Positions 25,701 through 40,700 of a stretch of DNA of 64,000 nt are shown here, in pieces. The number at the start of each line of letters is the position of its first letter. Positions within the stretch are counted from its first letter, which is position 1. The notes under the pieces were generated by a model, which saw only the letters and a program-made list of their open reading frames with translations, ran no database searches and had not been told where the DNA came from. Where the stretch lies: assembly GCF_014356525.2 (NCBI RefSeq), contig NC_052505.1:4696984-4760983 (forward strand). The letters are read 5' to 3'. The translations under genes were made by a program, and so were the position numbers. The stretch is from Nilaparvata lugens (Eukaryota > Arthropoda > Insecta > Hemiptera > Delphacidae).

Positions 25701-28700
25701 TGAGTTATATTTAATACCCAAAATTTTACTTTTAGAGAGTCAGTGAGTGTGTGAGCTCGTTCGATAGGACTGAGAGTTAAGTCCGGCTGATCCAGTGAAA
25801 AAGGCTAGATTTCGGTTCGTTTAATAGTACAATTATTCTGTCACAGATCGGGCAGTATAAAAATAATTGTATTGTTAAGGGAGACGGGTTCTGAGCCTAT
25901 TCATTGGTTCAGTTAATATTTGTTCTTTTAAAAATACTAAAGTCGCGAAATACCAGTGGATGCCAAAGTGGGAAGCTATTTCAAAAAGGTAGGTGACTAC
26001 TGAATCATTGTTCTTAAATTTTCATAGCCACAAAGATTGAATCATCATTAGCTGCAAGCAAGTGTTTTCCCCATTAATTCATATCAAATATTGTTTTTAT
26101 AATCAAATTAATCTTGTTTTGTTCAAATGTATATATGTTAAAGATTCATTAATTAAAGTTCTAGTTATTTTGTTCTTTTTTTGTTATAATAGTTTCCCCC
26201 CCCCCCGCACAAAAGTTATCATAGTTCTTTTCCCCCCTTACATAATTGGTGAAGGCACATCCTGCTTACACTATTTCTGAATGTGTTAAACTTCTTTTAA
26301 TAATATATCAATATTAAAATCTTGCTACATCCGATTTTATATTTATATTTTTCATTTTTAAACTAATTACCTGTAGACACATAAGATGAGAATCATAGTG
26401 CTGGTACCGTATATATTTTGGTGCATAACAATACCATCATCAGTCATGTATCGGAAATATGTATTTATTTATTTTGAGTATTACAATAGTGCGATAGTAT
26501 CCCTCTAGCTGTAAGCTATTTGAGGGATATATAAAAATAATCCTTCAGATACAATAAAAAACAATCAATAACAATAATTATATTTCTTAATTAACAGCAA
26601 TAAAATTGTTATCTTCTGCCTACTGCATCTACACGTAATTAGTTTTAAATTTCAAATCTTAGACGCAGTCACGGGTTCATTCTTTTATACTTTTGTCGTT
26701 CATTTTATTATTTATTATATTATGTCTATTATACCTTTGGCTTAACTTATTTGGTTCTACTTTTACTCTTGGTTTAACTTATTTTTCCGTTCAACCATAT
26801 TTCTCATCACTTTGATCCTACAAAACTGGAAAATTTCGTATCTCTTCAATGAGTTTTTCACTCTCTATGTTGAACCAGGCCGCACCGTCACCGTCAAAAA
26901 GTGATCTGAGCTAGTCGGTGACGGCGCGGGCAACAAACACGCGGTGACGGTGCTGACGCGGTGCGTTAGTATGTGTCCCTAAACGTTTGAAAGCCTTTGT
27001 TTTCTCACTCGCCGTAGTACGTCCGACACTCGGTCGTAGTACGTCCGACACTCGGCCGTAGTACGTCCGACACTCGGCCGTACCGTGGCGCGGGTTCGGT
27101 GCGGTTATGTATGTCCCGGCCATAATACGGAATTCTATTGCAACGATTGAATCTGAAAATCGGAAATAAAAACCAAACTCAAATGAAACATCTAGTACTG
27201 TATAATAATATTATATTTTTGATTTTGTGATATAATAAATATCAAAATCATCCATCACCGAGGTGTAAGTGTAACTTTTAGCACCAATCCGAGTAGAATT
27301 TCCAAACAAACTTCCTAACTTCCAAAATTAATAGCCGCCATAGTTTGTTAGACAATGATCAATGACATTTTTTTATCTATGCGATACTCACCATGTTATT
27401 ATGATATATATATTTTTTTTCTTTTATTTGATATTTATTATTTATCATTAACAGATTGAATCTTCTCTATTCAAGTGATAATAATGTGAAATATCTGTTC
27501 TATTTTTGTTTTGAAGCATCTAAATTTGAAAATTTACTTTGTGAACATATTAGTTGTCTGAAAATTTTGCGAAGTGAAGAGCTACAAGACTTAACCTATT
27601 TCGGACTATGTGTAACCATATCTAAATTGGGAGAGGATTAGCACAGGTTACCTTATTTTTCCTCTCCCTGTCATTTATATGATGTATATTTATTATATCA
27701 ATCAATAAAGAATGAATAAAGAATGAATAAAGAATGATTCCAGTATTAACAGTTATACAGTTATTTGTTAAGAATATAATACTATATATAATTAAAAATA
27801 TAAATCAATTCACACCACAAATTAGAACTTACGATTTCCGTAAACAGAGTAATTTCCAAATCAATAGAACAGACATGACTGTATGCCGGAGACAATTTCC
27901 TTACATTAGTAACAGACTGATCACCTCATACCAGATAACTTAATAGCAAAAACTAGTATTAAAAAGATAGCAGAATGGATAAAGTCTGTGAATATCTCGC
28001 AATTCATTCACACATAATGCACTAGTAAATTCCACCTTCACTTAATTATCCTATATTTCTTTTATTGCAGTTTCCTTTTATTTTTATTCCAAACCTCAAA
28101 TAAATTTTCTCGGATTCATTCTCTGTCTTCTACTCTGAGATTTTCAATTTATTCTTCTGACCACAAATATAATAATATTGTAATATTTATCTTCTAAGCC
28201 ACATAATGGAATTCATCATTCAGTAATTAGGCTACTTATATATTTTAGTGCTTCAAATTACACTTTTGAATTTACTTTTCCTTTTCATTTATACTATGTT
28301 TTATTATATTTCCCTTCATATGTATATTCATTCTTGTTTCATCTATTCATTTCTTCATTGAAATTTTTTATATTGAAAATTAATATCGATACTCGCTGCC
28401 AGCACTCAAACTTGGGTTTTGCAGGCAGCACCTAACATGTTATTTTGTTTTGACAAAGTTGTTTTTCGTGTATATTTAAATATTGATCAATATGTTTTTC
28501 TTCAACTTTGTATTGAGGATTATTATTTTTGTTGTATTATTTTTGTTGTGGCGAAATAAATTTGATTTGATTTGAAAAAAAATTATGTTATTATGACGTT
28601 AGGTGTTATCTTATCTTTATTTTTCATTTGAGTGTTTTCTTCAATTACGTTTAAAAAAAATCGAATGGCGTTTTATTAAGTAGCCCCTGACGGGATATTC

Positions 28701-31700
28701 CATACTTTAAAGAGAATTATCCATATTGAAATTCAAGTATCTTGAAAGACTTGGTGGAATTCCAAGGTAGAGATTCAATGATAATAGAAGAGCTTATGAT
28801 GAAAACCCTGGGAAAGTTAGTTTAAAAAATATTAATTAAAAAGTGTAACCTTGAGACGCCGTTGATGTAACACGATTTTCAAGTCTCTCTGCGATTCCTT
28901 TGATACAAAATTTGATTTCTGGCTGTAAAAGACAAATAGAGGAAAATTATTCTATATATAAAAACATTAATAATGAAACATTGGGCTGTATGAATGATTG
29001 ATTATCTACACCGAAGGGAAATAGGAAAAAGAAAAACTGAATGCATGGCAATGAAGTGATTATAGTATTCAAGTTGCAGTATATTATGCGTTTTTCTGTG
29101 AAATGAAACCAAATTCTATAGTGAGGTCCACGTTATAATGGCAGTGTTTGATTGACAATCGTATTGCTATCCTTGCCTCTCATTCAACAAAGCGGATAGA
29201 AGTATTTCTCTCTCGCTTTGCTCTGTTGCGTGATCGTCTTTTAACAATGTAGACTTGATAATTAATTAACAAAATATTTCATCTTTATATGAGAATACAT
29301 TATGAAATTATGGAAAAATATATAATTTCTTGTTTAATAAAATATAATTGATTATTTTTAAACGAGAATGGACAGTTGATATTACATCAATAAGCCTGTA
29401 TCAGATACCGTCTATAGAAGGCATTGACAAGACAGAGGACTTCTTTATCGCTTCGCTCTGTTGCCAGATCGTCTTTTAACAATGTAGAATTGATAATCAA
29501 TTGACAAAATATTTCATCTTTATATGAAAATACACATTATGAAATTATTCAAAAATGTATCATTTCTTGCTTGGTAAATTATAATTTATTATTTTTAAAC
29601 GAGAATGAACAGTTAATATCACATCAATAAGCCTGTATCAGATACTGTCTATAGAAGGCATTGACAAGACAGAGGATCGGCAACGTTGTTCTATCTTTTT
29701 CCTCTGTCATTATAACGTGGACCTAAGTAGTATACACAGTAGTAGGTACCAACAAAACAATCAGGGATCTATATCAAGATAAAAAGAAATTTTAGCATAT
29801 CGTAGGTCTTCAAATAAAATAATTTCTGAATCTAAATCTCCATCAATATGACAAATATTTATTTTATTTGTTATAATCAATAATTATTCTAGCAGCAATG
29901 TTACTTTCTTATTGATAAACTATAAATATATAGCTACATTTAGCATCAACTTGCTAATGCAATAAGTAAGTAAGTTCCCTTATTGTTTTTCGTTTTCTTT
30001 GTTTGTAATGTTTTCTTGGAAAATAAAGTTCATTTCATTTCATTATTTTATCTCACTTACCATATTTACGTTGGAGTCCAGAACTTTCTCCTCTTTCTTT
30101 GTACTGTAGAATTTTTTCACCTCTAAAAGTTTTGATTTGACAGCACTTTCAACCTCGTCTCTTTTCTTCTTTTTCAATTTCTCCAGAAACTCTGAAATAA
30201 TTCTTGATCATTGAGGTTCGAAAAAATATTGTCACCTGGTCAAAATTATGGGACATATATATGAATCATACATTTATCTCATATTGATCAGGATTTTAGA
30301 GTTTTAAATTAAAAAAGTTCAATGAACAGTGTTTTTGTCTTTGAACAATCTTTGTCATCGACAGAAAGATTGTTTATTTCATTTGTTGTCAAAATTAACG
30401 TAGCTCCTCTTTTGTTTCTAATAACAAACGTGCCGCTTGTGCGACAGATAAAAATATGTACTTGAAATGGCTTCATGTTTGGCATTGACCGAAAATTTAA
30501 TTTTTGTCAGTGTGAGCTCGTTCGATAGGACTGAAAGTTAAGTCCGGCTGATCCAGTGAAAAAGGCTAGATTTCGGTTCGTTTAATAATACAGTTATTCT
30601 GTCACAGATCGGGCAGTATAAAAATAATTGTATTGTTAAGGGAGACGGGTTCTGAGCCTATTCATTGGTTCAGTTAATATTTGTTCTTTTAAAATACTAA
30701 AGTCACGATTTAAACCAGTGGATGCAAAGTGGGAAGCCATTTCAAAAAGGTACCTAGGTGACTACTGAATCATTTGTTTTTAAATTTTCATAACCACAAA
30801 CATTGAATCATCATTAGCAGCAAGCGAGTGTTTTCCCCATTAATTCATATCAATCATGTTTTATTATAATTATTAGTATAAATTATAGTATTTTATTATT
30901 AGTATTTTAATAGTTATTTTATTATTATAGTATAAAATACATTATTTGTAATTTTTAGTAAAAAGTATTACCAAAAGTCATGTGCACAAAGTGTGTTTGA
31001 AATGGATACCTTTGAAGCTACATTACAGGCTATAATCATAAATCATATTTATTTATAATTTATTTCATTGATATGTAGCCTACATTGAGTGAAATAAGAT
31101 TCAGAAGCAATGCTCATCGTTATATTATTTGAATCTATTTTATATAATATAGTATTCAATCATGTAAAACACGTCATATCACCTTTCCAACATGGTTTCA
31201 TGCCCCGAAGGTCTACTGTAAGTAATCTGTTAACATTTACTCAATTTGTCTCTTCTAAATTAGATAGTCAGGATCGGGTAGACGTGATTTATCTCGATTT
31301 CAGTAAAGCTTTTGACTCAGTTAATTTGAAGTTTTATTGGAAAAGTTAGTTACTTATGGGTTTTCAACTGATTTGATCAAATTTTTCCGCAGCTACCTAT
31401 TTGATAGATTTTCACACATACATTTCAATAGCTACAAATCTGCTGACTATGCAAATACATCAGGTGTCCCTCAGGGATCGAATCTTGGGCCTCTTTTGTT
31501 TTTACTCTTAATAAACGATCTTCCCGATTGCATTATTGCATCCAGGATCCTAGTGTTTGCAGATGATGTAAAATTGTATAAATTAATAAGGAGTGTTGAC
31601 GATTGTGCTCAGTTACAACAGGATCTTGATAGAGTCCATCTATGGTGTCATAGAAATAAACTAAAATTAAATATCTCAAAAACCAAGTTTATGGTTTACA

Positions 31701-34700
31701 CGAGACAGAGGAATTATGATCGTTACGCTTACTCATTAGCAGGCATCAATCTAGAGTATGTCAATAGCATTCGAGATCTTGGAGTGTTGATGGACTCGAC
31801 TCTTGATTTTAAAGACCATTTAATCACGTTCTTAGCAGTGCTAATAGGCTACTTGGTTCTAAATTTAATAATTCAAACTGCGACTAAAATCTGTTTAGTT
31901 GATGAAGAAATGATTTCCAAACAATCGTTCAGTTGTTTCGGGTTGCGATGTAGGCATAATATTATGATACTGATAGGCATAAAGGCACGAATAATCAGAA
32001 TGGTATAAGAATATTTTTTGAAATCAATAATGGAAAAATGAAGACATCCTTCACTAGACAGAGTTGAAACTATCTATTAAGTATAGCCCTCTCTACAACT
32101 CAACCTTTATTCATAACTAGCAGATAACCCGTGCTCTACTTACAAGGGTCTAATTTAAAACTTGACAAACTGAAAACTTGACCTACTGAAATCTTGAAGA
32201 ATTTGAAATAGGCTAATAACCATCCTCGGTAAATTGAGAATCTATATGAAAATTTCAAGTTAATCAGTTGAGGAGTTCAGACGTGATGATGCGTCATTCG
32301 TGAATTTCCTATACCCTACATGTATAAGCTCATTCTTTCCTTTATTATATAGAAGATAATGAATTTATTGAATCACAATACATATATCAAGTACCCTTTC
32401 ATTTCAACACATCACTACTATAGTTTAAAATCTTCAAGAGCCATTTTTTGTGTAAATAACTTTTAATAACTCTATTTTTTCAATAATTTCAGTAGCCCTA
32501 GAAATAGAAGTGAAGGAAGAATTGATAGGTATTAAGAATCTTTCAATACTATATATCCGTATTGATGTGGAGTTCAACAAGATCATTCTGAGATTTATGA
32601 TTTAGGGTAAACCAGCCCACGTTGGGACACCAAAATTCAAACAGCTATAACTCGGACAAAAATAAAAAAATCTACATTTTTTTAATTTTATATTTATTGT
32701 ATTTGCTTACACTTTCATCCTTGAGGATGGCAACTGCATTGATCGTCAATTGATTTTTATATTGCAAAAAAAAATATTTTTTTGGGAGTGTCCCAACCTG
32801 GGCTTAAGATCGGCCCACGATGGGACATCCCCTGCCTAGGTTGGGATATTGAATTAAAAATAAGCAATTCATTATTTTTCTTAATTTATAACATTTTATT
32901 ATAATTATTGATAGTATAAATACATTATTTGAAATTTTTTTAGTAAAAAGTATTACCAAAAGTCATGTGCACAAAGTGTGTTTGAAATGGCTACCTTTGA
33001 AGCTACATTACAGGCTATAATCATAAATCATATTTATTTATAATTCATTTCATTGATATGTAGCCTACATTGAGTGAAATAAGATTCAGAAGCAATGCTC
33101 ATCGTTATATTATGAGCATATATCATGATTGCAGTGTCTCAATGTGGGCTGTCCCACGGTGGGCAGATGGTCATGGCTTAGTTTTAGACAGATTAAGTGG
33201 ATTAAAAATAAGAGTACAATAATGTTCTATATGTCAAAATATTCATAAAATAATACAGAATGCATATTAGCTGTGAGACTCACCTTAAATGTTAAATGTT
33301 TAAAGTAAAAATTAAAATTCCTCTTCTCAAAAAAAACTTTGAGGTTACAAAAACATGTTTTTAATTTTTTCTTAATAACTACTGGTGCTACATCTGAAAG
33401 TATTATGTCTGTAATTAAGGCTATAAACAGCTGATAAAACATCGCAGTTGTTGCCAACCTAACACTCACTAATTTTCCACAACTTGAAGTGTCCCAACGT
33501 GGGATTGTCCCAACGTGGGCTGGTTTACCCTACATTTATTTTTGATGTTATTTGTAAAGTAAATAATGTTTTATTTACCAAGTGTTCAGATTAGGTACTG
33601 CACGTTTAGTATGTTTATAACTTCCTGTCGAGATCGAATTTGAATATGCACTGTAATATAATTTGTTTTCAATTAAAAAATTGCAAAAGATAAAGGAAAT
33701 AAACAATTTGGTAGCATATAGTTCGCTCCCAATAGATCATCCCAATTAAAAACTGATATTTCTTATAAAATTGATAATTGAAATTTTATGTAGCCCTAAT
33801 TACATTGAATGATCAACCACCATGAAGATACTCACCTTCTCTCCTATTGGTCAAATTCTGAACCCTCTTCATTCGATTCTGTGCTTTGAGCATCAGCTCT
33901 TTGTTTCGCATATCTGCAATATCTTTCTCTTTTCCAGCCTGAGTATTTGAGAATGCACTTTCAGATTCCATCGCTTCTCAACCTTAAAACATTACTAAAA
34001 ATTAACATAGGTACTGAAACTATTAAAATGTAGGTGGCTCACACCTTGAAACTATATTAAAACATACAATACAAAACTATCAAGTACCCTTTATATCATT
34101 TCAACACAAGTAATTTAAACTCTTCAAGAGCCAGTGCCTTCACGAGTGCCATTTGAAAAATTCGTGTTGAAATGAATGAGAGTAGTGAATGAATGAATGA
34201 ATAGTAATGAATGAATCAAATAGTGTATTTTTATTTTATTGTGTATTTTAAGTATTGTGTGTTTAATAATCAGTACCTATAGTGAGGTCCACGTTATAAT
34301 GGCAGTGTGTGATTCGCAATGGTGTTGCTATCCTTGTCTATCGTTCAACAAAGCAGATGGCACTATCACTTTCACGCATTGCGATGTTGCTACATCGTTT
34401 ATCAACAATGTAGAAATTCAACTAATTGACAAAATATTCAATCTGAATCATGGAAATTTATTATCACATCTTCAGAGAAAATATTTTATTGACAAATAAA
34501 ATATGATCAACTATTTTCAACAATAATGAACAGTGTTAAGTTCATAAGATATACCAGTATCAGCTGTTTGGGTGGCGAGGCTGAGTGAGATCTGGCAACC
34601 CCTTTCTCCCATCTTCATACACTGCCATTATAACATGGACCCCACTATAGCCCTAAAAAGTAGAATATTAAGCATATTATTCATTCATGCTCCAATGAGG

Positions 34701-37700
34701 GTTCAAGGCTTTCAATTCTGTTAAAAATATACTAGTATAGTATAAGGGTACACCACATTTTTCTCTTTTTTATATTTCCTAATAAGCATCAAGGATCAAA
34801 CTGACGGTCCACACATTTTTTTTTCTTCTAATAAAGTATTCTACTAATTGGCCTGTGAGTATGAAATACTATGGTAATTGTGTACGGTACCAATTTTCCC
34901 CAATACCAATAACTGTTTGCACACTGATTGACTTATTATGAACGCCTACTGTACTTGAATGTACGATGTTTTATTACAGTACCGTACTGTTGAAATATAC
35001 ATTATAATCAGAGTGATAAATTCAAATCTACACATCCCAAGTACCGTATATTTATACAGGACCTAATTAGATTTATCTGATTTTTATTAAATCAAATCAA
35101 ATTTATTTTAAAATGTATGAATCCAGGACTACTCTCTTGTATTTATAAAATAGAATTATAGTACCCTTTAATATTAATAAATATTAAAATATTACAATTT
35201 GTATTCTTGTTATTTAATATTTTATTAATTTTAAAGGGTACTATAATTCTATTTTACAAATTTATTTTATTTCCAATACTTACAGAAAAACACTTACATA
35301 AATGTGTGGGACAGCAACAAATAAATGAAAAGAGAACAACAAAATATAAAGCATAATGAGTAATCAATAATCAATAGCCGCTGACACAATAATCAATGAA
35401 TACAAATAAATGAAGAGAATAAAAGAAAAACATTCTGAGGCTCAGCCTGTGGGGGATGACGTATCAGTTTTGTATATTTATTTTTCTATTAATTCAATCC
35501 AATTTATTGTTTTATCCAGTCTTAGCATATACTTTTACAAAAGAAGAATACTTTCCTTGAATCTGAATCTACAATGCTATGAGGATTGAAAAACATGACT
35601 GTAAAGTGATCATAGGAATAAATAATAATTTATTAATTTTTATTATATAATTGATTAATTCTAATATCGAGGACCGAGCTTCCTCTGGAGTACAAAAGCA
35701 TAAACAATGTATTACGAAAGAAGAAATTATAATAACATTCACACAGAAATGTTCTATCTAATCACAGTAAATTGAGATTAATTCCCAAAGGGAAGGGAAA
35801 AATTTCCCTCACAAAGGTCCAGTTGCACAAGATTTTAATCCTAATTAACTTCACGTGAACCAAATCAGAGAAGACCATTTCAAAAAGATGGATCTACTGG
35901 AATTAATCAGGATTGAAAATAACGCCGTTTTTTTGCAACCGGCACTAAGTACCTGATTGAATGATTACAAAAGTTCAACAGCTGAGTCATAATTTTGACA
36001 CAGTCCCACACAAATGAACTCGCTTTTTTTTCCTTTTTTTTTAAGATTACGTCCTAAAGACTCCAGTCATGGAGTATAAGACAAGTCATGTTATTACATA
36101 ATAATTCTAACACTAAGTAGTTCAACCTAGTTTAGGTTTGAAAGGAATTCTTGTACACTATAAAAAGCTCTATCAACTAAATATTTTTTAATTTGTTTTT
36201 TGAAAATCTTCAAATCATCATTACTTTTCAAGATTTGAGGTAGCTTGTTATAAAATTTCCTACCAATATAATCTGGTTTTTGTTCAAATAACCTACTATT
36301 GTGACGCATTATATGATAATCTGCTCTGTTTCGCGTATTATACTCATGAACATCTGAATTCTGGATCACACCACTCGTTTTCACATGCATTACAACTTCA
36401 TATACATACAAAGATGGCACAGTTAATAGACCAAGCTTTTTAAATAAAGGCTACAAGAGTCTAACCTATTCACTTTCTCTATACATCTGAGTGCCTTCTT
36501 TGAATCTTAAACACCCTGTCCATATTTTGTTGAGATGAATTACCCCATACTAAAATAGCATACCTTATATGAGAAAGTATAAGTCCATGGTAAGCAGTTA
36601 ACAGTAGTTTTTTATCATTCAGCCTAGCAAGCTGCCGCAGGACAAATACCCCAGATGATATCTTATTACATATCCTCTCAATGTAAGGATGCCATGTTAA
36701 TTTCCTGTCCAATAAAATTCCCAAGAATGCCACTTTCTCTTCTTGGTCTAATTCATTTTCCTCTACAAACACATTTATTCTCTATCCTCTACTGAATTAT
36801 ATTTACTTTTGAATTGTAGGAATTGACATTTCTTACTATTTATTGTTAATTGCCTTTGCTTCAAGAATTGGACAATTGACTGTACTCCAGTAAAAGCATT
36901 TATTTCTAGACTATCTAATAAATAATTGTTAAAGATAAGCGATGTGTCATCAGCAAACAACAGAGCTCTGTGATCTTTTAACTCTTTTGGTAATTGGTTC
37001 ACATACAACAGAAACAGTAAGGGACCCAGAATTGAGCCTTGAGGTACTCCAGCCTGGACCTCCAGTTTTTGAGATTTAATTTTTACTATTTCATTCCCAT
37101 CCACCTTGGTAAGCTCAACACACTGGTTTCTACCTATGAGATACGGTATGATTCAAACCATTTTAGTTCTATACCATTCACACCTACAGTTTTTAGTATT
37201 TCCAATAATATTCTATGGTTCACACAATCAAAAGCTTTGGATAAATCAAGAAATATTGCGGCTGCCTTCTCACCTGAATCTATTATATCTATTAGTCTTT
37301 CAACAAGGGATACTATTGCAGTCTTAGTAGATTTCCCTTTCTGGAACCCATGCTGTTCATCACATATGAAATTAATTTCTTCCAGGTGCATCAATAGCCT
37401 ATTTAAAACTACTCTTTCAAAAATTTCACTTATTACATTTAGAATACTAATGGGTCTATAATTTTCAACTCTTTCAGAATCACCGCTCTTGAAAATTGGC
37501 AAAATTTTTCCTTGTTTCAGATCATCAGGGAAAATACCCTGCTCTAGTGAAGTATTAAGGAGATGCAATAAAGGGTCCAGTAATTCATTTTCACATTCTT
37601 TTAAAATTTTGCTTGAGACCCCATCCAATCCTACTGTTTTTTTGTTATTCAAATTTTTTATTATTCTTGACAATCATCTCTTGATAATGGATGAAATTTA

Positions 37701-40700
37701 AATACCTTTTCAATTGGCTCAGCATTTAATGTAGTTGTATTATAAGTATTAGTGTTAGTGACTTTTGGAGATTATATGCAACTGTTGATAATATTATTGA
37801 AAAAGTTACAAATGTCTATACTATCATCCATAAATTTCCATGTTCATCGATTATCCTAGGGACATTAGTAACTGTATCTTTTTGAGCTGCTCTCCTATTT
37901 CTATTAATTACCTCCCAAACAGCAGAGTTAAAATTGGTACTAGTTGTTAATATTTCAGCTGTTTTCTTACACTTAGCTTTCCTCACTTCTTTTGCATAGT
38001 TTTTCTTTAGACATTTGTATTTGACTTCACTCGGAACATCCTCACTAATTTAAATTCCTCATAAGCTTCCCTAACAATATTTCTTTGAGTAAGAATATCT
38101 TCAGTTATCCATTCATCTACTTTGTTTAATTTACTTTTTACTTTGACTTTTTTTATTGGACAGCATACACTAATGTGAAATCTTAGAGTATCAATGAATT
38201 GCTTATATTTGTAATTTAGGTTACAACTGTTATAAACACTACTCCAATTTTCTTGAAGCAGTTCCTGCTTCGCTCACTCACTTCCATCACCAACAGACGA
38301 CAAAATAATCATTATCAGCTGTTTTTCCAAGAATGATTAATAATTATCCTTTTAATGTCCTTCAGCGAGTTTTCCAAGGGAAGAAACCTAGTGCAAATGA
38401 ATATTTATATTATAAACCTACAATGTTCTGAATTTCGTGAGAATCGTTAGAGCCGTTTTCGAGATCCGGTGAAATACAAACATATAAACATCTAAACATC
38501 CAAACATCTGAACATCTAAACATATAAACATAAAAACAGAAGTTGCTCGTTTAATAGTATAGGATATAATTAATTCAGATTTTTCCAACAACAAATTATT
38601 TTTCAGTTTTAGAAATCTTACCTTATTCTTTCTTTTGATCCTTTTCTCTTCAGCTTTCATCTCTTCTCTTAATTTTGCTCTTTTTTTGCCTCCCTTCTCT
38701 GCAAAATAACATTCAATTTCCTTTTACGTTCAATAACTGTGGCAGCATCCACTCTGCTCTGCAGCCAATTTTTGAAATCCTCATGCCGCTTCTCAGCCTC
38801 TAAGGACGCCAGATGTTGTGCATTCCGTTTTTGCTCCATGACAAAATCAACATGATCTAATCGAGCTTTACACCTGTGAAAAATTATCATTTCTGATTCA
38901 GGCTATAGTGAGGTCCACGTTATGATGGCAGGATATTTGATTAACATTGGTGTTGCTATCCTTGTCTATCATTCGACAAAGCAGAAAGCACTATCCTTTT
39001 CTACCTCCGCAACGTTGCCAGATCATTTTTAAAAATGAAGAGATATAATGAATCAACAAAATTTGTAATCTCAATTATGAAATTTTTTAATCAAATAATT
39101 AAAATGTATTGTTTGACGAATAAAATAGAATAAGTCATTTTAAACAAGAATGAACTGTTGATATTTCATGAGATATATCGATCAGTATCAGCTATTTTTT
39201 TAGAAGGCTGTGGCATGGCAGAGAATCGGCAACGCTGTCCTATCCCCCATTATAAATAACATAGACCTCACTTTAGTATGACATAGGCACACAGTCAATC
39301 ACTGATTCATGTCAATCGATGATTCTCAATTTCACTAGTAGTTCTGTGAACAGTAGACCTCACACAGTTTTCTCATCCACAAGTATCTGATGTCACATGT
39401 TTGAAATGTTAACAAAATCAGTTCACGGTTGAATTTGTCTTCCATGTGATATAATTCATCCAGCTCCGTGATAATCTTTCCATCTGATGAAAATTAATTT
39501 TTTACTATCAAAAATATTAAAATTTTTTCAGCATTATTTAGTTCATTTGATTATTATTAATCACCTATCAAATTAGTTTTTTTTTCAAATGTGAGAATAT
39601 TGATACTGATGGGCACGCATAATAAATAATACCATGACTGCAAAACAAAATATTGAAACCAAAGACCTTTAAAATGCATAACTCTTTAAGGTCTTTGATT
39701 GAAACTATAGATCTTATAGACCTTAAATAAATAGACACGGCTTCTCCAGAACATCTGTGTAATCCACTTGTCAGCTGATTGATTATGAATAATTCCATAG
39801 TCTGATTAATCCTATCTTCAGAGTAGATGATATATATTATTATAGTGATATTAGAGTTTGGAGGAATTCCTTTTAATTTCATATATTATCCTTAAAATGC
39901 GAAATTTCAAAAAACCTTGTGTATACATCGACGCGCAGTTGAAAAAAGAATATTCCTTTTCAAATCTCATAGAATTCTATTAACGCGTTTGGCCGTGATC
40001 GCGTTACATACAGAGAGGCAGACAAATCTGAACTAAAACATAGACTTCACTACATTCCGTCAATTATGAATGTATATTTAGGTGAAATGAAAAATCGAAT
40101 AAAAAATTAGATAAAATAAATGTTGAACTGACAGTATCTTCTTGTTTTACCTTATATTAATATGGAGGAATTCCACAACATATACGGTATTTGTCTAGTG
40201 TAAATTTGATGGATACATAACTTTTTAACTATAGAAGAAAATGGTTGCACAAATTCAATTTGAGAACCTTATAAAAGGAATCCTCCATCCTTATCAGCTT
40301 AAAACATAATAAGACAACAAAATAATTTACAAAAATGTCACAGAAGATGAGCAAAAAGCGATGAAAAGTTTCCGAATTCTGGAGAAATCCAATCAATGAA
40401 ATATGTTGAATAGTAATTGATATTGTGGAATTTCTCCATGTAATTGAGAAACACAGTTTTATTTTTCTCATATTTACGTTGGTTTCAACACGACACTGCA
40501 GTCTGTGTGAAAATCTAATGTGGACGTGACAAAAATAAAATTATGTTTTCTAAATTCAATCGAAACCATCTAGCTTCACACAATGGGAAATGATTGGAGA
40601 AAAATATATCTTATTATTAAACGAAAATCCAAATTGAATGCTTTAATTCACCCCGAAGACTTCTGCTACTGCAAATATTGACAACAGGGTAAACAGCTAG

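Noticed and set aside
34110..34180. Possible exon on the minus strand (frame MALVKALALEEFKLL) that might fill the gap between exons 4 and 5
   Set aside because: The same sequence occurs in altered form near 32390-32440, so it is part of a dispersed repeat, and the length and phase do not solve the break.
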